The notes under the pieces are model-generated. The model ran no database searches and was not told where the DNA came from. It worked only from the letters and a program-made list of their open reading frames with translations. The position numbers and the translations under genes are program-made. A stretch of 11,835 nt of DNA, taken from NCBI GenBank assembly GCA_905221605.1, contig CAJNDS010000557.1, forward strand, positions 912,182 through 924,016, read 5' to 3'. Source of the stretch: Symbiodinium natans (lineage: Eukaryota > Sar > Dinophyceae > Suessiales > Symbiodiniaceae). Positions 1-5,768 of the stretch are shown here, in pieces (position 1 is the stretch's first letter; each line of letters starts with the position of its first letter).

Positions 1-312
1 GCCCCTACACCCGAAACTCCAAACCCGAAGCCACCTGAAACTTAGACTAAACCCAAACCCAAACCGTCTCACCTCACGCCCACCCCCCCTCCCCCCCGCA
101 ACCCTAAAGCCCCGAACTCAGAACATGGTCCACGTCAACTTATTGGCCCGAACCCTCTACACCCCAAAACCTAAACCCTACACCCTAAAACCCTGAACCC
201 TCAACCCTCAGCCCTAAACCCTGAACCCTAAACCTTAAACCCTAAACCCTAAAACCCTAAGCCCTACACCCCCAAAACCCTGAACCCTGTGGGTGGTCGT
301 CTGGGCCCTGGC
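1..312. other. Intron sequence left of exon 12
   Basis: Degenerate CCCTAAA repeats (densest 154-288) around unique islands at 61-150. No exon recognised; the rest of the oxidoreductase must lie further left. Confidence 0.5.
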
Positions 313-372
313 CTGCACGGTCGCGATGCCGGTGGGCAGCTCCATGTCGAAGTCTTCGGGTTTGGCCTTGCC
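313..372 (-). CDS. Oxidoreductase exon 12 (last in window)
   Basis: Encodes GKAKPEDFDMELPTGIATVQ, nearly all codons ending in G or C. It joins NQ|GKAKPEDFD in phase, matching the family's x-G-x-A-K-P-x-D-F-D-x-x-L-P-T. GC donor assumed after GTGCAG; the frame stays open further left. Confidence 0.8.
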
Positions 373-3300
373 CTGTGGCCGCTGGAGGCTGTAGGGAGGA
401 GCTTAAGTAACAGGCTGGCTCACCGAGATCCTAAACCCTAATCCCTAAACCCTAAACTCTACTAAACCCCAAACCCCAAACCCTAAGCCCTAAAAACTTT
501 CTGGGGGCACCTTTGGTGGCACGGAGCCGTAAAGATCTCGGGTGCCCAGAAAGGAACCATGACTTCGAACGCTGTTTTCAGGGTGTCGAGCCCAGGATGC
601 GGCGAAAACCTTCCTTCTGGAGCCTCTCAACCCTCTAAAACCTTCTAGACCCTCTAAATCTAAACCTTCCCAAACCTTCTATACCTTCTAAACCAATTTA
701 AACCTCTAACCTTCGATACCTTCTATACCCTCTGTACCTTCTGAACTCTCTAAACCTTCTAAACCTTCCAAACCTTCTAAACCTTCCTCAATCTTCTAAA
801 CCCTAAACCCTGGAGGGTTCGGGGATGCGATTTCGAAGTCGTGGAGCTAGCCATTGAGGTAACATGCATGAACAGATCCGTCGATGCACAGGCCCACCCG
901 CCCCGTCCTTCATGGGATTTTCGGGATTGACAGGTTAGGAGTTCAAGGTTCAGGTGTAGGGTTTAGAGTTTAGGGTTTAGGGTTTAGGGTTTAGGGTTTA
1001 GGGTTTAGGGTTTAGGGTTTAGGGTTTAGGTTCAGGGTTCAGGGTTTAGGGGTTTAGGGGCCCGAGCCTGATTGATCTCGCTGGCCGCATCCACGAATCG
1101 CTCGAAGGAGACGTACCTGACGCGAGGCGAGCAGCTTGGGGCTTCGAAAAGCTCCTACAAACCCTAAACCCTAAACCCTAAACCCTAAACCCCAAACCCC
1201 AAACCCTAGCAGCTTTAGGGTGGGTGTAGGGTTTCGACATGAAGGCCCTAAACCCCCAAACCCCAAAAAAAAGGACCCTAAACCCTCAACCCTAAACCCT
1301 AGACCCTAAACCCCAAACCCTAACCCCCAAACCCCCAAACCCAAAAAAGGACCCCAAAGGCCGAGGTCAGGGCCCGTAGCAGCTCTGCCCGACGTAGCGC
1401 CCCTTCGAGTCCTGAAAGGCACCGGTTTCGCGTGATCCAAGGGTTTAGGGCTTAGGGTTCAGGGTTCAGGGTTTAGGGTTTAGGGTTTAGGGTTTAGGGT
1501 TTGGGGCCGTTTTGATGACTACCATGGCGAGTATGCCTACTTGGTGATTGACTACTTTGATTCTTCTTAATGAATAGGATGAGTTTTGATGATGATTGGC
1601 GAGGCAGTCCGGCTTGTTGCGGATGAAGAGTGGGTTGCAGGAGTTGAACCTGAGCGGGCCACGGCGAGGCAATGATGTCAGGATATCAAAAATCACAACT
1701 CTAAACCCTAAACCCTAAACCCTAAACCCTCATGGGAACAGGCGATAGCAGTCAGAAGAACCACAACACGCTGCTGGTACTTCGGGGAGTCAACAGAAGA
1801 GTCCCCGGCCCAACGTCATCCTCGGCCACATAGTAGCCACGATGGGCCTTCAGGGCTCGAGAGCAGAGCACGACCCAAAAGAGTGCTGGGGTTTAGGGTT
1901 TAGGGTTTAGGGTTTAGGGTTTAGGGTTTAGGGTTTAGGGTTTCGGGGTTAGGGTTTAGGGTTTAGGGATGGCTAATAGTATTGTCTGTGGTGCTCATGT
2001 TCTGTTTGTTCTGACCATGACCATGGCTAGGACCACAAAAATTACGACTGCGACTATTACTACTATGATTAATCGTCTGATTACTATGATCTTTTTCAAC
2101 AGCTTCTCCCGATCCGCCTGGTCGACTGTGACTTCTGCAGTTTGCATCTGGCAGAAGAAGCGCTGCTGGGAGTGGACGTCCGACTGAGCAGGGCGAAAGG
2201 TTTTGGGCTCAGGGTTTAGGGCTTTGGGGTTTAGGGTTATGCTTGCACACGCAATCCTACAAGTCGGCGGGGGGGGGGGTGTTGCGAAGCTGGAGGGCCT
2301 TCATAGGCCAGCTGTACCCTAAAACCATAAACCCTCCTTGCAAAACAAGAAGAACTCCACAAAGGGATCCTAGGTCCTAGTAAGGGATCCTAGGTCCTAG
2401 CAAGGGCCTAGTAAGCCATGGTAAGGGATCCTCTAGTAAGGGATCCGAGGTCCTACTTACTTGGGCTAAACCCGGAAGCCTTTTCAGCCCCCAAGCCGAA
2501 GGCCTCGAACCTCGCACATCCACTCATCCCGAAGGCCCCCCACTCGCCAAGTTCAAGCGGTCCTGGGGTTCCTTCCATGGTGAACCCTGCACCCTAAACT
2601 AAACCCGAAACCCCAAACCCGAAACCCTAAACACCCTGCAGCGACCCCGGCCCTTGCCGAAGCGGGCCTTGCTAGCAGTCCAGGACGATGTGTACAGGGC
2701 GTGGCCTGTCGACCTCAAAGGGTCTGTTTAGCGTTTAGGGCTTAGGGCTTAGGGTTTAGGGCACCTCCTAGACCGATACAGGTGAGGGCAAACGCGAACA
2801 TCTGGGATCCGACACGTGCGGGGCCTTTGAAGGCTGAAATCTCGGCCTCCAACCCTGGTTTAGGGTTTGGGGTTTAGGGTTTAGGGTTTGGGTTTTCGGG
2901 CTTAGGGTTTAGGAGGCCCCTCCCACTTGCAGATTAGGGCTTGCAGTAGGGTTTCGGCCGCCCACTACAACCGCCGGAACATAAGCGAAACCCAAGCCCC
3001 TGCAACCCCCAAAACCTCCTGAGCCCCCAAACGCCCCTTACCAAGGAGGCTCATGGTTCATGGGTACTTATAACCCCAGTGGGGTCATAAGTCTACCCAT
3101 GAACCTCCAAGTACGGTTGCCGAGGCCAATGCCCGCTGTTGTTTTTCCAGGTCACTGTGACGGTGATGGTATCCTGCTTTAGGCTTAAGGGTTTGGGGTT
3201 TAGGGTTTAGGGTCTTGGGTTTTGGGGTTAGGGTTTAGGGTTTAGGGAGTAGGGTCTAGGGTCTCGGGTCGAGGGTTTAGGGTGTGACACTGATGGTATC

Positions 3301-4792
3301 CTGCGGGAACGGGCGGGGTGTGGGATGTGGCACGCGAGGCCATGAACTCGACAAACTTGTCCATATGGACTTCGAAACCCTTGACCCCTGTGGACTGGGG
3401 GGGGGGGGGGCGTTCGGGGGGCTGAACCCTGATTAGTACAAAAAGTCCTAAATCCCACAACCCTGAAACCCCCCAAAACCCTCAACCCCAAAAGCCCTGA
3501 AATGCTAAGCTACTCCCCGCGCCAGCACCTCGCACGGCCGGGAGAGGATCTTTTCCGCGACCCCAGTGGACCTAGGGTGCCGAGCTGAGGGTTTCTAAAA
3601 GGGAGCGGGCAAGTTACCCTAAACCCTAAACCCTAAACCCTAAACCCTAAACCCTAAACCCTAAACCCTGAACCCTGAACCCTGAACCCTAAACCCTAAA
3701 CCCTAAACCCTGGTTTTGGGTTTAAGGCACGTGATTGGCGCTTTATAAGACGGAGGCTGAGGGCCTCAGAGGGCCTCGAGGGTTTAGGGTTTGAGGTTTG
3801 AGGTGTAGAGTTTAGGGTTTAGGGTTTAGGGTTTAGGGTTTAGGGTTTAGGGTTTAGGGTTTAGGGTTTAGGGTTTAGGGTTTAGGGTTTAGGGTGTATA
3901 TAGGGTCTAGGGTCTAGGGTCTAGAGTCTAGGGTTTAGGGTTTAGGGTTGAGGGTTGAGGGTTTAGGGTTGAGGGTTGAGGGTTGAGGGTTGAGGGTTTA
4001 GGGTTTAGGGTTTAGGGTTTAGGGTTTAGGGTGTAGGGTTTAGGGTTTAGGGTTTAGGGTTTAGGGTTTAGGGTTTGGGGTTTAGGGGAGGCTCAGGAAA
4101 TAGGGTTGGACTTTGGGGCATTTGGGGTTTTGCGGGTACAGCACGGACATGCACGGACCACTCCCACATTGGCAGTTCTCCCTCATACTTGGTGATACGC
4201 AGATACTGCCATCAATAGTCTTTCTGGAAGATGCAAGTTGAATCGACAATGCAAACTAGTGTGGTTTTGGAGAATGTTGTTGCTTTTATAGTGCTACAAC
4301 CCGAGATTTCTCGTTCAACCAAGACGAAGTTTTGCTTATCTCATCTGCGGCACCCCGAATTCACAAAACCCTCAACCCTATACATCCTGAATCCTGAACC
4401 CATGGAAAGCCTGAACACAGCGGTCCGAGTTCTCAATCGCGCGTGCAGATCTGAGCCCCGAGCGCAAGCGCGTAGACGGAAACTGGCTTGGCGATGCCCT
4501 GCATGGCCCACACCTGTGGGGTTTCATGGTCGCAAAATTCTAAACCCTAAACCCTAAACCCTAAACCCTAGACCCTGAACCCTGAACCCTAAACCCTAAA
4601 CCCTAAACCCTAAACGAATGAAGGCTCGGGTTGGGATCGGAGTCACGCTGGGACGCCCGCATGGAAATCCACATGGTGGGAGTTGAGGTAATACCTCGTT
4701 GCTGACGCGCACTGGAAAGCGGAGAAAATTTCAAACGTCGCCCGTGCGCTCGCAACCAGGGGAGCGCACGAGATGTCGGACGAGATGCCAGC
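313..4792 (-). CDS. Gfo/Idh/MocA-family oxidoreductase, partial, at least 12 exons
   Basis: Probable NAD(P)-dependent oxidoreductase of unknown substrate; this is the C-terminal substrate-binding domain. Exons on the complement: 4770-4792, 4661-4694, 4452-4513, 3516-3571, 3305-3387, 3137-3173, 2668-2705, 2107-2183, 1610-1649, 1374-1411, 1068-1116, 313-372. They total 597 bases, exactly 199 codons, with all phases consistent. Blocks in order are AGISSDIS, YYLNSHHVDFH (candidate active-site histidines), KPVSVYALALGA, STGVAEKIL, DTITVTVTWKNN, HALYTSSWTASK, SDVHSQQRFF, NPLFIRNKPD, YVSFERFVDA, and GKAKPEDFDMELPT. This series resembles a bacterial/planctomycete-like subgroup I know from memory. A Rossmann GxGxxG domain and EKP-type lysine are not visible upstream, and the 3' end is beyond the left edge. 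Donors are 6 GC, 4 GA, 1 GT. Family call fairly secure; substrate unknown. Confidence 0.75.
621..812. repeat. CCTTCTAAA-variant array
   Basis: About 20 imperfect units of CCTTCTAAA / CCCTCTAAA, a lengthened relative of CCCTAAA, confined to one block. Confidence 0.85.
969..1024. repeat. TTTAGGG x8 perfect array
   Basis: Eight exact heptamers, flanked by degenerate copies to 1058. Confidence 0.95.
1068..1116 (-). CDS. Oxidoreductase exon 11
   Basis: Encodes YVSFERFVDAASEINQ, the family's Y-x-S-F-E-x-F-V-D-A helix. The frame is open upstream, but phase with exon 10 and the family motif GYxSFE favour this start. GC donor (GCTCGG). Confidence 0.82.
1158..1347. repeat. CCCTAAA / CCCCAAA array with a unique insert
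   Basis: Units at 1158-1208 and 1246-1347, separated by a short unique stretch; much of the oxidoreductase intron 1117-1373. Confidence 0.9.
1374..1411 (-). CDS. Oxidoreductase exon 10
   Basis: Encodes DSKGRYVGQSCY and half of Gly, every codon ending in G or C. Acceptor CTTTCAG; GC donor (GCCCTG). GGACT is shared across the upstream intron. Confidence 0.8.
1441..1506. repeat. TTTAGGG array
   Basis: Nine units, partly TTCAGGG, in intron 1412-1609. Confidence 0.92.
1610..1649 (-). CDS. Oxidoreductase exon 9
   Basis: Encodes FNSCNPLFIRNKP, matching the NPLF/Y-x-x-x-x-PD loop. Acceptor GCTCAG|G, GA donor (GACTGC). Confidence 0.75.
1699..1731. repeat. CCCTAAA array
   Basis: Four units in intron 1650-2106, opposite in orientation to the array at 1892-1968 in the same intron. 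Confidence 0.92.
1892..1968. repeat. TTTAGGG array
   Basis: About eleven units with one TTTCGGGG slip. Confidence 0.93.
2107..2183 (-). CDS. Oxidoreductase exon 8
   Basis: Encodes SDVHSQQRFFCQMQTAEVTV and DQADR. DVHSQQRFF and DQAxR are distinctive for the subgroup; the usual G-x-x-GE between them is altered to QMQTAE. Only acceptor in the window not followed by G (AG|T). GA donor (GAAGC). Confidence 0.82.
2363..2456. repeat. AAGGGATCCTAGGTCCTAGT tandem repeat
   Basis: Two perfect 20-bp copies followed by shortened copies, all separated by TA or CA and built from overlapping palindromes (GGATCC, CCTAGG). Unrelated to the heptamer; lies in oxidoreductase intron 2184-2667. Confidence 0.85.
2668..2705 (-). 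CDS. Oxidoreductase exon 7
   Basis: Encodes HALYTSSWTASK, the S-S-W-x-A-P/S-K motif that continues directly into SDVHSQQR. GC donor (GCCCGC). Confidence 0.75.
3055..3105. repeat. 51-nt near-perfect hairpin
   Basis: Outer arms GGTTCATGGGTA (3055-3066) and TACCCATGAACC (3094-3105), inner stems CTTAT/ATAAG and ACCCC/GGGGT, loop AGT, one mismatch and a two-base bulge. Sits 31 bp inside intron 2706-3136. Function unknown: MITE-like remnant, cruciform or RNA hairpin. Confidence 0.85.
3137..3173 (-). CDS. Oxidoreductase exon 6
   Basis: Encodes DTITVTVTWKNN, the beta strand of the C-terminal sheet (family D-T-x-x-V-x-x-x-F/W-x-N-G). GC donor (GCGGGC); the open frame runs on to about 3105, so a longer exon is an alternative. 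Confidence 0.75.
3156..3177. repeat. 22-bp direct repeat, copy at intron 3' end
   Basis: TGTGACGGTGATGGTATCCTGC on the plus strand; matches 3283-3304 at 20 of 22 bases. Covers the acceptor of intron 3174-3304. Confidence 0.95.
3187..3282. repeat. TTTAGGG-variant array filling a short intron
   Basis: Degenerate TTTAGGG, TTTGGGG and TCTAGGG units make up the whole body of intron 3174-3304. Confidence 0.9.
3283..3304. repeat. 22-bp direct repeat, copy at intron 5' end
   Basis: Second copy, 127 bp away, covering the donor of the same intron. Between the copies lies only telomere-like repeat and its variants. Confidence 0.95.
3305..3387 (-). CDS. Oxidoreductase exon 5
   Basis: Encodes VKGFEVHMDKFVEFMASRAT and SHTPPVP. 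The GC donor at GCAGGATACC lies inside the direct repeat shared with the acceptor of the same intron; this choice keeps the frame into DTITVTV. Confidence 0.75.
3516..3571 (-). CDS. Oxidoreductase exon 4
   Basis: Encodes STGVAEKILSRPCEVLAR, with 16 of 18 codons ending in G or C. Acceptor CCCTAG|G, GA donor (GAGTAG). Confidence 0.75.
3617..3711. repeat. CCCTAAA array, left arm of inverted pair
   Basis: Thirteen or so units with three CCCTGAA variants in the middle; intron 3572-4451. Confidence 0.95.
3779..4085. repeat. Longest TTTAGGG array, right arm of inverted pair
   Basis: About 300 bp including twelve perfect heptamers at 3811-3894, then TCTAGGG and TTGAGGG sub-blocks, then perfect units again. 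Confidence 0.96.
4452..4513 (-). CDS. Oxidoreductase exon 3
   Basis: Encodes VWAMQGIAKPVSVYALALGA, the G-x-A-K/R-P-V-x-V strand. Spacing to HVDFH equals that in relatives. GA donor after GCTCA. Confidence 0.8.
4540..4615. repeat. CCCTAAA array
   Basis: Eleven units in oxidoreductase intron 4514-4660. Confidence 0.94.
4661..4694 (-). CDS. Oxidoreductase exon 2
   Basis: Encodes YYLNSHHVDFH, the most diagnostic block, with a histidine pair in the substrate pocket region. Acceptor ACGAG|G, GC donor (GCGGGC). Confidence 0.75.
4770..4792 (-). CDS. Oxidoreductase micro-exon 1 (23 bp)
   Basis: Reads AGISSDI plus two bases completed by the next exon to Ser. Preceded by CTAAG, followed by a GT donor (GTGCGC). 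Too short to call alone; supported because AG-SSDIS-YYLNSHH is contiguous in the remembered relatives. Confidence 0.6.
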
Positions 4793-4859
4793 CTTAGCTT
4801 AGCAAAGCCGCCCACCCCCGCATGCACGCAAATAGCATCCCGCAATGTCCACCCTAAAC

Positions 4860-5007
4860 CCAAGGCGCAAAATGCTCCAAATCAAAGCAAGGTATGACAC
4901 AATATCTGAAGGCTGGCTCAACCGTGCACTTGCGCAAACAAGAGGCAGTGGCAAACACACTTTTTGTGCGCGGTGCAAATCGTGCCGAAGCCCCAAACGG
5001 TGCCGTC
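4860..5007 (-). CDS. Tentative upstream oxidoreductase exon
   Basis: A 148-bp open stretch that ends YCVIPCFDLEHFAPW. This lines up with the P-x-F-x-L-D-x-F-x-x-W block just before AG-SSDIS in relatives as I remember them. It fits phase on the downstream side, and its GT donor is supplied by a TTTAGGG unit. GC3 is only about half, unlike the secure exons, so divergence, decay or chance is possible. Confidence 0.38.
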
Positions 5008-5040
5008 CTCAGCCTTGCGACTCGCATCCCTCAGATGAGC

Positions 5041-5150
5041 CTCGACATTTCGCTGGAGAGTTCACGGGCAGCAGCTGTCTTGCTCCCAGAGCATGGCGCT
5101 TGCCACGCGCAGCTCCTTCCGCGTCCTGCTTGCAGGCTGTGTCTCACGGC
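5041..5150 (-). other. Possible coding island upstream of the oxidoreductase
   Basis: Behind a pyrimidine-rich acceptor (CTCCGCCCAG|G) an open frame reads AVRHSLQAG and later KTAAARELSSEMS, loosely like the helix pair around the EKP lysine of Gfo/Idh/MocA proteins. The lysine motif itself is absent. The frame meets TGA at 5031-5033, and the gap to the next island would be an intron of only 33 bp. It could be a decayed N-terminal domain or chance. Confidence 0.22.
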
Positions 5151-5473
5151 CTGGGCGGAGCACAGCGGCAGGATATGGGGCGACGGACTGTCCCTACTTC
5201 CCGAATTCCCAACTACGGAAATAGTATCCCTACACCCTAAACCCCAAACCCTGAACCCTAAACCCCAAAACCCTAAGGCCTAATTCCCGAAGAAGAGCCA
5301 CTACCAAGCCAAGGAGCTACCAGGAGGGTCGCGATTGGCCCCAATGACACGAGCAGGGCCACAAAAGATGCTTCTGTCGGTGTCCCTTCAGGGGTCCAAA
5401 GGACTGCAGAGCTTGGGGCTCTCGGGTGGCCTGTTGGCCTTGTTGAAAATGCGTATGGCTTATGTTGTTGTTG

Positions 5474-5479
5474 TTTTTT

Positions 5480-5514
<35 letters not shown>
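5474..5514. repeat. T15-C-G25 homopolymer pair
   Basis: Fifteen T, one C, then twenty-five G. Length may be affected by sequencing error; it is the extreme case of several G or C runs in the window (for example 3400-3411, 6682-6692, 10317-10329). Confidence 0.9.
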
Positions 5515-5515
<1 letters not shown>

Positions 5516-5584
5516 TTGTACGGCCTTCAGGCATATCAGGGCAGTTTAGGCTGCGGGGCTCCGCCCGGGCTTGAAGTTGTAGGG

Positions 5585-5685
5585 CCCTAAACCCTAAACC
5601 CTACACCTTCAACCTTCAACCCTAAGCCCTAAGCCCTGAGCCCTAAGCCCTAAACCCTAAACCCTAAACCCTAAACCCTAAACCC
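5585..5685. repeat. CCCTAAA array with CCCTAAG and CTTCAAC variants
   Basis: Fourteen units just beyond the proposed end of the synthetase. Confidence 0.93.
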
Positions 5686-5728
5686 GAATCGATTTCAGGC
5701 TTCGGGTTCTTGGGGCTCACGGTGCCTG

Positions 5729-5768
5729 TCAGCCCTCCGACACCTTGAAGGCGCCTTCCACGCCATCC
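5729..5768 (-). CDS. gltX: Probable terminal gltX exon with stop
   Basis: Reads [12 protein letters not shown] then TGA at 5729-5731, with 10 of 12 codons ending in G or C. Acceptor CTCCAG and phase fit exon o. The tail is not conserved in the family, so this exon is assigned on position, phase and codon use only; another frame here is also open. Confidence 0.5.

Larger units (their letters stand above)
373..1067 (-). other. Oxidoreductase intron 11 (695 bp, GC-AG)
   Basis: Contains repeat blocks 431-496, 621-812 and 969-1058 separated by unique islands 497-620 and 813-955. Those islands have open frames but are not needed: exons 11 and 12 join perfectly without them. Confidence 0.65.
5151..5728. 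other. Gap between the two gene bodies
   Basis: No convincing exon on either strand. It holds CCCTAAA-type arrays (5226-5277 and 5585-5685), unique sequence at 5281-5470, and the T/G homopolymer. If the synthetase ends at 5729, its 3' untranslated region and the start of the oxidoreductase should lie here. No promoter or polyadenylation signal could be supported. Confidence 0.5.

Noticed and set aside
621-812. CRISPR-like spaced repeats
   Set aside because: Units are too short and lie directly head to tail without spacers; it is a simple-sequence array.
1969-2187. 72-codon plus-strand ORF
   Set aside because: The opposite strand carries SDVHSQQRFF and DQADR with strong GC3; the plus frame is antisense.
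3228-3491. Overlapping 72- and 87-codon minus-strand ORFs
   Set aside because: They pass through telomeric repeat and splice sites. Only the 3305-3387 part of one frame is coding.
4894-5283. Plus-strand ORFs of about 130 codons
   Set aside because: No family resemblance, they end in translated telomeric repeat (LNPKPQ-like), and frames overlap each other without codon bias.
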